Shown here: piece after piece, positions 57,152-64,000 of the stretch
How positions within the stretch are numbered: position 1 is the first letter of the stretch
Layout: each line of letters begins with the position of its first letter
Source: Flavobacterium subsaxonicum WB 4.1-42 = DSM 21790
GTDB lineage: Bacteria; Bacteroidota; Bacteroidia; Flavobacteriales; Flavobacteriaceae
NCBI RefSeq assembly: GCF_000422725.1
Contig: NZ_AUGP01000017.1
Coordinates: forward strand, 62,001-126,000
Direction of reading: 5' to 3'
Length of the DNA stretch: 64,000 nucleotides
The notes under the pieces: generated by a model
Told to the model about the DNA's origin: nothing
Seen by the model: the letters and a program-made list of their open reading frames with translations, nothing else
The model's database searches: none
Position numbers and translations under genes: made by a program

Positions 57152-58099
57152 TTAAAACATTATTGCTTCAATTGTAAACGCCATTCCGTTAAGCAGTTCC
57201 TGCGCAGCCATTTTTTTCTTGCCGGGCATTTGCAGGCTTTTTATCTGGATAAAACCGTCTACGGCCGCCACCTTAATTTCTTTTTTAGTAGCAACAATTG
57301 TACCCGTTGCCAAATCATGATTTTCGGGTGTAAAAATAGTTTCATAAATCTTTACATTATATTCCTGCCCGCTGTCTTTTAAAAAGCACCACGCTGCCGG
57401 ATACGGGCTAAGGCCACGCACAAGGTTAAAAATCTCCTTGCCCGGCTTTTGCCAGTCTATCTTGCAATTATCTTTATTAAGCTTATAGGCCGTTTTAACA
57501 TCATCATCGGCAGGTTGCACCGTAGTGGTAGCATTGCCGCCTTCTATAAGTGCAAGGGTTTTAATAACAGTATCTTTACCAAGATCCATCAAACGGTCGT
57601 GCAACGCTCCGGCAGACTCCTCTGCTCCTATCTCTGTTTCTGCCTTTAATATCATGGCGCCGGTATCTATCTTATCATCAATAAAAAAGGTAGTAACCCC
57701 GGTTTTTTCTTCGCCGTTAATAACCGCCCAGTTAATTGGGGCAGCCCCCCTGTATTGCGGCAGTAACGATGCGTGAAGGTTAAACGTACCCAGCTTAGGC
57801 ATTTTCCACACGGCTTCGGGTAGCATTCTAAAGGCCACTACCACCTGCAGGTTAGCATTAAGCGCTTTAAGGTCGGCTAAAAAAGCCTCATCTTTAAGGT
57901 TGGTAGGCTGCAATAAGTTTAGCCCTTTTTCTAAAGCATATTCTTTAACTGCCGAAAATTTTACTTTTTGCCCACGGCCGGCAGGTTTATCGGCAGCGGT
58001 AATAACCCCTACCACATTATAATTTCTTTGGTATATAGCATCAAGTATACCCACGGCAAACTCCGGGGTACCCATAAAAACTATTCTTAACTGTTCCAT
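57152..58099 (-). CDS. fmt: Methionyl-tRNA formyltransferase
   Basis: The 315-residue enzyme formylates initiator Met-tRNA. The N-terminal GART domain shows FMGTPEFAVGIL, catalytic N108 and H110 in FNLHASLLPQYRGAAPINWA (in parts), and FIDDKIDTGAMIL. The C-terminal OB-like domain follows. It starts at the base before the RecQ stop (58100), so the two are tightly coupled, with recQ upstream. Confidence 0.95.
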   Translation of the reverse strand: MEQLRIVFMGTPEFAVGILDAIYQRNYNVVGVITAADKPAGRGQKVKFSAVKEYALEKGLNLLQPTNLKDEAFLADLKALNANLQVVVAFRMLPEAVWKMPKLGTFNLHASLLPQYRGAAPINWAVINGEEKTGVTTFFIDDKIDTGAMILKAETEIGAEESAGALHDRLMDLGKDTVIKTLALIEGGNATTTVQPADDDVKTAYKLNKDNCKIDWQKPGKEIFNLVRGLSPYPAAWCFLKDSGQEYNVKIYETIFTPENHDLATGTIVATKKEIKVAAVDGFIQIKSLQMPGKKKMAAQELLNGMAFTIEAIMF

Positions 58100-59992
58100 T
58101 TACGTAACTGTATATTGGTTGTATGCGTTTATTTTTATCTTATCGTTTTCCAGCAATAGCTCCAGGGCAAAAATAGTTTCCTGCGCCGTAAGCTCCAGCT
58201 TGGTTTCTATATCGCGCGAATTTAAGTCGGCCTCCTTTAATAGTTCTATTATTGCAGTAGCAATTTCCACAGGGCTTTTGGGCTGCCTTTTTTTAGCAAC
58301 ACAGTAGGAGCAAATACCGCAATCTGCCGTGGTAACCTCATCAAAATACTCCAGTATCAGCCTGCTTTTACAGCGGGAATCATCAGTAGCATAATGCACA
58401 ACGCTATTAAACTGCCCAACTTTTATAAGGTTTTGCTGCTCTAAAAATTTAGACACCCTGTTAATTGTGTGCTCGTCTTCGCGAACCTCGTTAAAGGCCA
58501 GGCTACTGTCGTTACCCAAAGTGCGTAACGAAATTACCCCTTTTTGCTCTAATTTATGCAACATACCTATTAAATCGGCTTCCGATATTTTGGCTGCCCG
58601 CGTAATAAGGCTGGTATTAAGGGCGGTTTCCATCTCAAAAATACCTGTGTAGTTGCGCAGTATGGTAAGTATGGCTTCTTCATCGCCCGGATTAAGGCTT
58701 ACGTACCGTACCACCTCTTTGCTGGGTATTATAAATTGTATGTGTACTTTTTCTGTAAATTCTTTAGACATAGTTAAGATGCCCTGCCTGTCTAAAAACT
58801 GTAAGGCGTTGAATGTTTTAACGGCGGGGAATTTATACTTATGGCAAAAGTCGTTAAAATTAAACGGGTACACCTGGTCCATACCCTCGCCATAGGCAAT
58901 TTGCAGAAAAGTGTTTAACTTAAGATACACCTCTTTTAAAAATTTCTTATCGGGCAATACCTCTATAAACTGGCTTTGGGTAGCCTTAATATCCGATTTT
59001 GTTGCCAGCAGCACCGCATAAGCTTTTTGGCCGTTACGCCCTGCCCTGCCCGCTTCCTGATAGTAATTCTCTATATTTTCGGGCAGCTGAATGTGCAGCA
59101 CCGTTCTAACATTAGGCTTATCTATACCCATGCCAAAGGCGTTGGTAGCCACTATTACCTGAACCCTGTCTTTTATCCAGGCTTCCATGTTGGCCGACTT
59201 TTCTTTTTCTTTGAGTCCTCCGTGGTAAAAAGTAGCCGTAAAACCAAGCGATTGCAACTGGCTGGATACATCGTGGCACGACCTCCTGTTGCGCACGTAT
59301 ATAATAGATGGGCCGGGGTTTTTGGTGAGTATCTGCTGCAGGCGGTACAGCTTATCCTCCGTCTCAAAAACCATGTAGGCAATATTTTCTCTGGCGAATG
59401 ATTTTTTATAGATAACCGGGTCTGTTAGCCCCAATTGGGTAACAATATCTTTTTGCACACGCTCTGTTGCAGATGCCGTTAGTGCTAAAAACGGCACTTG
59501 CGGCAGGTGTTTTTTTAATGCCGATATCTTTAAGTACGCCGGCCTGAAATCGTGCCCCCATTGCGATACGCAGTGCGCCTCGTCTACCGCTACAAGGCTT
59601 ATGGGCAACGCCGCAATACGGTCTACTATCCAGTCGGCCTGCAGGCGTTCCGGACTTAGGTATAAAAATTTATAGTTGCCAAAGCGGCAGTTATCCAGCA
59701 GGTCGCTTATTTCGTTAACCGAAAGGCTTCCCGTTAAGGCAATGGCTTTTATGTTGCGCTTTTCGAGGTTTTGCACCTGGTCTTTCATTAGCGCCACCAA
59801 GGGCGATATTACAAGGCACAAACCATCCTTAATCATGGCCGGCACCTGAAAGCAGATCGATTTACCCCCACCGGTTGGCATGAGCGCAAAGGCATCGTTA
59901 CCCTCTAAAACCGTTTGGATAATTTTATCCTGCGGATCGCGAAAGCTGTCGTGCTGCCAGTATTTTTTAAGAATATCGAGCGCCTGCTGCAT
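58100..59992 (-). CDS. recQ: ATP-dependent DNA helicase RecQ
   Basis: The 630-residue helicase has Walker A MPTGGGKS (38-45), the DEAH box in VDEAHCVSQWGHDFRP (137-140), the helicase C-terminal half with GRAGRNGQ, and a zinc site in CKSRLILEYF and CGICSYC. There is a winged-helix (RQC) region but no HRDC domain, as the C-terminus ends in a different helical part. It unwinds DNA with 3'-5' polarity. It is followed by fmt without a gap. Confidence 0.93.
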   Translation of the reverse strand: MQQALDILKKYWQHDSFRDPQDKIIQTVLEGNDAFALMPTGGGKSICFQVPAMIKDGLCLVISPLVALMKDQVQNLEKRNIKAIALTGSLSVNEISDLLDNCRFGNYKFLYLSPERLQADWIVDRIAALPISLVAVDEAHCVSQWGHDFRPAYLKISALKKHLPQVPFLALTASATERVQKDIVTQLGLTDPVIYKKSFARENIAYMVFETEDKLYRLQQILTKNPGPSIIYVRNRRSCHDVSSQLQSLGFTATFYHGGLKEKEKSANMEAWIKDRVQVIVATNAFGMGIDKPNVRTVLHIQLPENIENYYQEAGRAGRNGQKAYAVLLATKSDIKATQSQFIEVLPDKKFLKEVYLKLNTFLQIAYGEGMDQVYPFNFNDFCHKYKFPAVKTFNALQFLDRQGILTMSKEFTEKVHIQFIIPSKEVVRYVSLNPGDEEAILTILRNYTGIFEMETALNTSLITRAAKISEADLIGMLHKLEQKGVISLRTLGNDSSLAFNEVREDEHTINRVSKFLEQQNLIKVGQFNSVVHYATDDSRCKSRLILEYFDEVTTADCGICSYCVAKKRQPKSPVEIATAIIELLKEADLNSRDIETKLELTAQETIFALELLLENDKIKINAYNQYTVT

Positions 59993-59996
59993 GGTG

Positions 59997-60533
59997 TTAG
60001 GTTAGGTTGTTTAAAATAAAGGCTACCCTGTTTTGGGGTGTATCCTGCGGTACTGTTATTAAATTATAGCCGTAGCCGGTGTATGTCTCCTTTAAATGAT
60101 GGGCAATAAGCACGGCCTGTTCGTAATTTTCGTAACGGGCATCATCGGGCGTATAAATGGCTTCCCACGGCGGTAAATAAAATATTTTACTATATACGTA
60201 ATCTTTGCACGCCTGGTCGAAACCCGATGGATAAGAATCGCCAATGTAATGCATATACGCCAGCACATCGGGTATGCCGCGGTCTATAAACACAACGGGG
60301 GCGGCATCGGCCACGGCGTTAGTGTATTGTTTTATGCGGCCTTCTAACAAAAGCTCGCTAAATAACAAGGGCTGCTCTAAAAAAAGCTGCTCGATGCCCT
60401 GCTGCCGCGCCTGTAGGGTTACCTCGCGCGAAACCTCGGGGTAGCAGGTGTATCCGCTCTGGGTAAGTGCTTCTATAACTGTGGTTTTACCCGATCCGGG
60501 TCCGCCGATTATTACAATAATGGTATTACTCAC
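59997..60533 (-). CDS. AAA-type ATPase, NadR/Ttd14-like
   Basis: The 178-residue protein has Walker A IGGPGSGKTTVIEAL (10-18), the segment CYPEVSREVTLQARQQG, and the second catalytic motif VVFIDRGIPDVLAYM, as in the AAA_28 family related to NadR-like kinases. It may phosphorylate a small substrate. It starts 4 bp before recQ and belongs to the same operon. Confidence 0.8.
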   Translation of the reverse strand: MSNTIIVIIGGPGSGKTTVIEALTQSGYTCYPEVSREVTLQARQQGIEQLFLEQPLLFSELLLEGRIKQYTNAVADAAPVVFIDRGIPDVLAYMHYIGDSYPSGFDQACKDYVYSKIFYLPPWEAIYTPDDARYENYEQAVLIAHHLKETYTGYGYNLITVPQDTPQNRVAFILNNLT

Positions 60534-60699
60534 GTGTTTTTAATAATCTGTAAATTTAAACAAAGATTATTTAAGGTAAAACAAGAACATTTTATATCTT
60601 TATCGGTAAATATTTACGAATTATAAAAAACATATCTTAAAAATATCAAAATACATTTAATACTTTGTTAAACAATTTTTATTAACGGGATGCGTTATT

Positions 60700-60707
60700 T
60701 AATTTTG
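60700..60707 (+). promoter_or_regulatory. Candidate -7 box for a small membrane protein gene
   Basis: TAATTTTG followed by CAC matches TAnnTTTG, 21 nt before the ATG at 60729. Confidence 0.5.
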
Positions 60708-60728
60708 CACTATAAATGAAATTGAGCT

Positions 60729-60884
60729 ATGAAAAAACAGTCATCACTTGCCGGAAAAAGGTATGCAAATTACCAAACGTCTTTTAACCGTAAAGACACC
60801 ATTATTAAACTTTTAGAAATAGCAGCCGCCAGTATTATAGTTATTATGATATGTGCAGGCCTGTATGATGCATACAACAACTAA
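60729..60884 (+). CDS. Small single-helix membrane protein
   Basis: A 51-residue ORF: a basic N-terminus (MKKQSSLAGKRYANYQTSFN), one hydrophobic helix (IIKLLEIAAASIIVIMICAG) and a short tail LYDAYNN. It has a -7 box 21 nt before the ATG and a strong hairpin terminator 22 bp after the stop, so it is an isolated transcription unit. Family unknown. Confidence 0.65.
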   Translation: MKKQSSLAGKRYANYQTSFNRKDTIIKLLEIAAASIIVIMICAGLYDAYNN

Positions 60885-60905
60885 ATGGTTTAGTTGTTTA
60901 CACCT

Positions 60906-60931
60906 AAGCGCGATATATTCGCGCTTTTTTT
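60906..60931 (+). terminator. Terminator of the small membrane gene
   Basis: AGCGCGA and TCGCGCT pair with a short TATAT loop, followed by T7. Confidence 0.75.
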
Positions 60932-61020
60932 ATGCCCTGATTTTAGCAGCTACCTAAAATAAGCAGGGCTTTTGCCCAATACCAGTTTTATTATCGCTAC
61001 CTTTACCTAAATACTTAAAA

Positions 61021-61209
61021 ATGATAAAGTTTAGCATTAACGACGAGGTTTACCAGGCCGGTAAATTTGGTTTAAGAACGGCACTTACAGTATGGAAAAT
61101 AAACCACAACACCGATGGTTCTGTTACCTATACCTGTTCTGCCAACAAAGGCCGCGACGAAGCTGTTTACACCGATAAAGAAGTGTACTACCTTGCCGAC
61201 CTGTACTAA
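61021..61209 (+). CDS. Small hypothetical protein
   Basis: The 62-residue protein (MIKFSINDEVYQAGKFGLRT, then VTYTCSANKGRDEAVYTDKE) is soluble and resembles short beta-rich cytosolic proteins. It has a terminator at 61234-61266. Family not recognised. Confidence 0.6.
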   Translation: MIKFSINDEVYQAGKFGLRTALTVWKINHNTDGSVTYTCSANKGRDEAVYTDKEVYYLADLY

Positions 61210-61233
61210 ATAACTACCGCACAAATTATAATT

Positions 61234-61266
61234 AATCCCCATCAATATTTTTTGATGGGGATTTTT
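61234..61266. terminator. Terminator between small genes
   Basis: AATCCCCATCAA and TTGATGGGGATT form a 12-bp stem with a short TATTTT loop, followed by T4. Confidence 0.75.
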
Positions 61267-61280
61267 ATTTGATGCCTATC

Positions 61281-61493
61281 CTAATCCTCCCAACCGCAAA
61301 TGGTTTTGCCCTGGTTTTTGGCTTCAGATAATTTTACCTTACCAATCTCGGCCTTGCAGTTAGACAGCCCACGGCAACTTTCTGTTAAATGATATTTTTT
61401 TGCGCCGGTGCTCTTGCAGATGTATACATCGCTATCTACAACGGTAAACGATGTTAGCGGGATAAAGAATAATAACAGGAGTAGTCTTTTCAT
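61281..61493 (-). CDS. Small exported cysteine-containing protein
   Basis: The 70-residue protein has a signal peptide (MKRLLLLLFFIPLTSFTVVDS). Cysteines lie in YICKSTGAKKYHLTESCRGLSNC and at the end (ICGWED). The motif is a recognisable flavobacterial small-protein family with a possible metal-binding or disulfide site. It lies 4 bp after the gene at 61498. Confidence 0.68.
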   Translation of the reverse strand: MKRLLLLLFFIPLTSFTVVDSDVYICKSTGAKKYHLTESCRGLSNCKAEIGKVKLSEAKNQGKTICGWED

Positions 61494-61497
61494 AACT

Positions 61498-62340
61498 TTA
61501 ATTTTTTCCGCCTTTAGATTTGCGGTCTTCAGAGTCTTTGGAAATTTTTTCCCAGGCCTCTGTAGTCATTACAAAAAACTCTTCCTTATTACAATCCCAT
61601 ATAGAAATGTACTTTTTAGAAATAACATAATGCTGTTGCCAATGCGTATATTGGGCATATAAAAGCAATGTACAAATATCTGTAGCTGTAGGCAGGTAGC
61701 CCGTTTCTTTGGTGTGGTTATGTATTGTACTTATCTCACCCTCATTGTCGGTATAGTTAATGGGTATAATATTTTTATGAAGTACCTTTTTAGATTTAAT
61801 TGCATTGTTCTTATCAAACTCAACTAAATAATCGTTACCAAAAATTACAACACCTGTTGCACTTGGGCCGGTTAACATGTATACCTTTTTTTTGTTGTTA
61901 TGTATAATGGGTATTAAGTTAAGGCTTGTATTTTTATAGTGCTTAAAAAGTGTATCGGTTCTAACTTCGGCAAGTGCTTTTTGCCTTATTGTATACAGGT
62001 CGCTTTCTAAGGGCGTCAATTTTCTGCTTACCGTATCAGTTTTAGAAGCCTCAATTACAAAGCCGTCATCAAACAAAATGGTTGCCAGTACATTGGGGCT
62101 GGCCTGATTGTCTACAAACACACATTTATGCTGATTACCTTGCGAATACGAAAAGTAACCACCCATCTTCTCCCTCTTTTCCGGAAATTTTGCCATAAAT
62201 ATATCGGTGCCACTCCACGATGCCCTTTCAGAGTTATAAAGCAGCTTGGCTTCTTTCATAATTTCCTGTTTCTCTTTTTCCTGGCAAAATGCGGGCAGGG
62301 TTAGCAATGCCGTTGCAAATAATAGTAATTGTTTTATCAT
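61498..62340 (-). CDS. Exported hypothetical protein
   Basis: The protein is 280 residues from the ATG at 62340, with signal MIKQLLLFATALLTLPAFCQ. The ATG at 62382 would add unlikely residues. The mature part is soluble and shows GGYFSYSQGNQHKCVFVDNQ, GPSATGVVIFGNDYLVEFDK and TDICTLLLYAQYTHWQQHYV. Function unknown. It precedes the small cysteine-containing gene at 61281. Confidence 0.68.
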   Translation of the reverse strand: MIKQLLLFATALLTLPAFCQEKEKQEIMKEAKLLYNSERASWSGTDIFMAKFPEKREKMGGYFSYSQGNQHKCVFVDNQASPNVLATILFDDGFVIEASKTDTVSRKLTPLESDLYTIRQKALAEVRTDTLFKHYKNTSLNLIPIIHNNKKKVYMLTGPSATGVVIFGNDYLVEFDKNNAIKSKKVLHKNIIPINYTDNEGEISTIHNHTKETGYLPTATDICTLLLYAQYTHWQQHYVISKKYISIWDCNKEEFFVMTTEAWEKISKDSEDRKSKGGKN

Positions 62341-62459
62341 AAATATTGTAGGGTTTGCACCAAATATATAAAAATTAACCACTTACAAAACATCCACACA
62401 AAAACAAAACCCTTAACCGCAATGGCTAAGGGTTAGTGTAATACTTTATAGAACAGTTT

Positions 62460-62747
62460 TTAAAATTCTCCTTCCGGTTCGGCATAGCCGCTTATAGGGT
62501 GGTTGTCTTCCTGGTCGCTTCCTTCAAGCTTAACAAGCTTATTGTAAATGCCCAGTAGCAAAAATGGTGCTGCCCACTGGCCTACAAAAAGTGCGCTGTG
62601 TTTTTGGTTGGCAATTTTTAATCCGGCCGATACTGCCATTGAGCCTAATGCTGCCCACAGAAATACATCGGATGGAATTTTTGCAGTTTGTTTTTCGATC
62701 GCTTTTGCGGTTTTACCTTCAGAATGGTCGTTGTTTTCGAATGACAT
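62460..62747 (-). CDS. Small two-helix membrane protein
   Basis: The 95-residue protein has two membrane segments (VFLWAALGSMAVSAGLKIA and ALFVGQWAAPFLLLGIYNKL) and a soluble N-terminus (MSFENNDHSEGKTAKAIEKQ). Function unknown. Confidence 0.65.
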   Translation of the reverse strand: MSFENNDHSEGKTAKAIEKQTAKIPSDVFLWAALGSMAVSAGLKIANQKHSALFVGQWAAPFLLLGIYNKLVKLEGSDQEDNHPISGYAEPEGEF

Positions 62748-62865
62748 AATGTTACTTTTTTAGTTTATAATTCCTTTTTTAGTTAGGACTTACAGTAAAG
62801 GTAACGAGCCTGATAATAAACAATTTATACCATTATGTTAATTAGTTATAAGATTACGTTAAACT

Positions 62866-62895
62866 AAAAAAGCTGCCTTACAGGGCAGCTTTTTT
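62866..62895. terminator. Terminator
   Basis: AAAAAAGCTGCC and GGCAGCTTTTTT form a 12-bp stem with a 6-nt loop; it can end the gene at 62916 on the minus strand. Confidence 0.75.
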
Positions 62896-62915
62896 AGAGT
62901 ATTAAATTGTGTTAA

Positions 62916-63338
62916 CTACTTAGTTACACGCGTAAATATCATAGCATCGGGCGTATCAAAATTGGTTGGCCTAACCGAATCGTACCCTATAAGCACCTTC
63001 ATCTGGTTATCGCCCATTACCTTAAAAATGCCTTTAAGCACTTTTCTTTCGCCGGTAGAAATATTGGTAATAACAATGTCCAGCTCATCGGGCTCTTTGG
63101 TATAATCAACTTTATAAGTCATGCTGCCTTTAAATCCTTTTACATCAAACTCTTTACCACCCATAACATCTTTGCCTTTTTGCATAATGGCATAGCCATC
63201 TTTATCAAAATCCAGAATAATTGCTATACCGTCTTCGGTGGCTTTCCATTTGCCTACAATATTAAAAGGGGCAGTGGGCGGCAGGGTAAACGACGGTAAC
63301 GTGGTGGCTATTAATAATAGGAGTAAAAATCTTTTCAT
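62916..63338 (-). CDS. Exported lipocalin-like protein
   Basis: The 140-residue protein has a signal peptide (MKRFLLLLLIATTLPSFTL). A short antiparallel pattern follows (FNIVGKWKATEDGIAIILDF, YAIMQKGKDVMGGKEFDVKG, LKGIFKVMGDNQMKVLIGYD) that resembles lipocalin-like proteins of Bacteroidetes. A ligand is not predicted. Confidence 0.7.
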   Translation of the reverse strand: MKRFLLLLLIATTLPSFTLPPTAPFNIVGKWKATEDGIAIILDFDKDGYAIMQKGKDVMGGKEFDVKGFKGSMTYKVDYTKEPDELDIVITNISTGERKVLKGIFKVMGDNQMKVLIGYDSVRPTNFDTPDAMIFTRVTK

Positions 63339-63437
63339 AACGTGGGAGTTTTAGCAGTTTGTACACAAATATAAAATTATTCTTTAACTACACCTAAATG
63401 GTATTTGGTTAACTTTACATTTCTTAATTAAATGTAT

Positions 63438-64000
63438 ATGAAAACCGCTTATTTACTACTACCCCTACTTGCTTTATTTTTAGGATGCAGCCCTGCCGCT
63501 ACCAATACCCCTCCTGCTACTTTTGATGCTTCATCTAACAAAGGCCTTGCTATTGGCACACTTACTTTTGAAGCCGATGTACCCGTTAACGATATTTACC
63601 GCTTTTTTTACGAAGCGCAAAGCGGCGATAAATCTTTTAAAAAACAAAACTCGGGTAAAATTGTTATAAAGGCACGCGAAAATAACACCAGTGCTTTTAA
63701 TGGCGACTTTAATAATAAAAAGACCTACCTTATTGTTTTAGAGCGCGACCCGGGCAATTACGCTTTTACGCAATACAGCTTTTTAGACCATATTGGCTCT
63801 AACGGAATGGTTAGCGACAGCAAAAAATTCGGGATTCCTTTCGAGGTTAAAAAAGGTGAGATTACATATTTTGGTGAGTTGAGCTACCTGGACCAGGCTC
63901 AAAAAGGCACACCACGCATTTATGTTGCAGGATACAAAGACAGGGATATTGCCGAATTTAAGAGAAAATTCCCGTCAATAGACTGGGATAAAGCCATAGA
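63438..64000 (+). CDS. Lipoprotein, 3' end cut by window edge
   Basis: The ATG at 63438 (or an in-frame ATG at 63432) starts MKTAYLLLPLLALFLGCSPA with lipobox FLGC. The mature part (GTLTFEADVPVNDIYRFFYE, LDHIGSNGMVSDSKKFGIPF) continues to the window end without a stop. There is no acidic residue directly after the cysteine, so it is probably not surface-exported. Function unknown. Confidence 0.65.
   Translation, partial: MKTAYLLLPLLALFLGCSPAATNTPPATFDASSNKGLAIGTLTFEADVPVNDIYRFFYEAQSGDKSFKKQNSGKIVIKARENNTSAFNGDFNNKKTYLIVLERDPGNYAFTQYSFLDHIGSNGMVSDSKKFGIPFEVKKGEITYFGELSYLDQAQKGTPRIYVAGYKDRDIAEFKRKFPSIDWDKAI

Overview
The window is a stretch of chromosome from a Flavobacteriaceae bacterium, most like Flavobacterium. 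The evidence is low-GC intergenic DNA, TAnnTTTG -7 promoter boxes (some with a TTG element 19-20 nt upstream), type IX secretion sorting tails, lipoproteins with an acidic surface-export signal, SusC-like CarboxypepD_reg/plug modules, a fungal-like short KARI, and tRNA genes without encoded CCA. No integrase, transposase, phage gene or CRISPR array was seen. Both window edges cut through genes.

Layout. 1-3.1 kb: exported protein (cut), FKBP lipoprotein, S4 protein, phosphoribosyltransferase, shikimate kinase. 3.3-3.7 kb: tRNA-Lys, tRNA-Lys, tRNA-Leu behind a canonical promoter. 3.7-11.0 kb: an accessory block with an unknown protein, two SDRs, three Crp/Fnr paralogs, an AraC regulator, a RidA-like protein and a quinone-oxidoreductase-like enzyme. 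It carries visible operators: two GTGAT-N4-ATCAC palindromes and two 17-bp direct repeats 21 bp apart. 12.1-20.8 kb: the isoleucine/valine pathway on the minus strand, in the order ilvE-ilvD-ilvB-ilvN-(unknown exported protein)-ilvC-ilvA. It is preceded by a promoter and two consecutive leader-peptide/terminator units whose short ORFs are rich in Ile, Val and Leu codons.

21-35 kb: cell-wall lytic transglycosylase, hydrolase, pirin, MeaB GTPase, Rrf2 regulator with a neighbouring NAD(P)-binding protein, two transporters, App1-like phosphatase, DoxX, a T9SS cargo, a FAD-linked oxidase and a Na+/H+ antiporter. 35.7-44.3 kb: small proteins, MtaB, MATE exporter, PPK2, and an intergenic cluster of palindromic GC-rich repeats. 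44.4-48.0 kb: an ECF sigma factor overlapping a 1019-residue membrane protein. That protein joins an inner-membrane anchor, a CarboxypepD_reg domain, a SusC-type linker and plug, and a YfbK-like von Willebrand A domain, with no beta-barrel. 48-64 kb: T9SS adhesin-like protein, SRPBCC, NUDIX, EcsC-like, tRNA-Met, START-like, PabC-like, YqgE, HU, Fmt, RecQ, and many small exported or membrane proteins, ending in a cut lipoprotein.

The most interesting items are the tandem ilv attenuators, the sigma factor/plug-vWA pair, the AraC-type operator, the repeated FNR-like palindrome, and an 18-nt block shared by two tRNA promoters. Several intergenic regions hold inverted-repeat elements that look like members of dispersed families. 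Everything here is read by eye; no database or folding computation was run.
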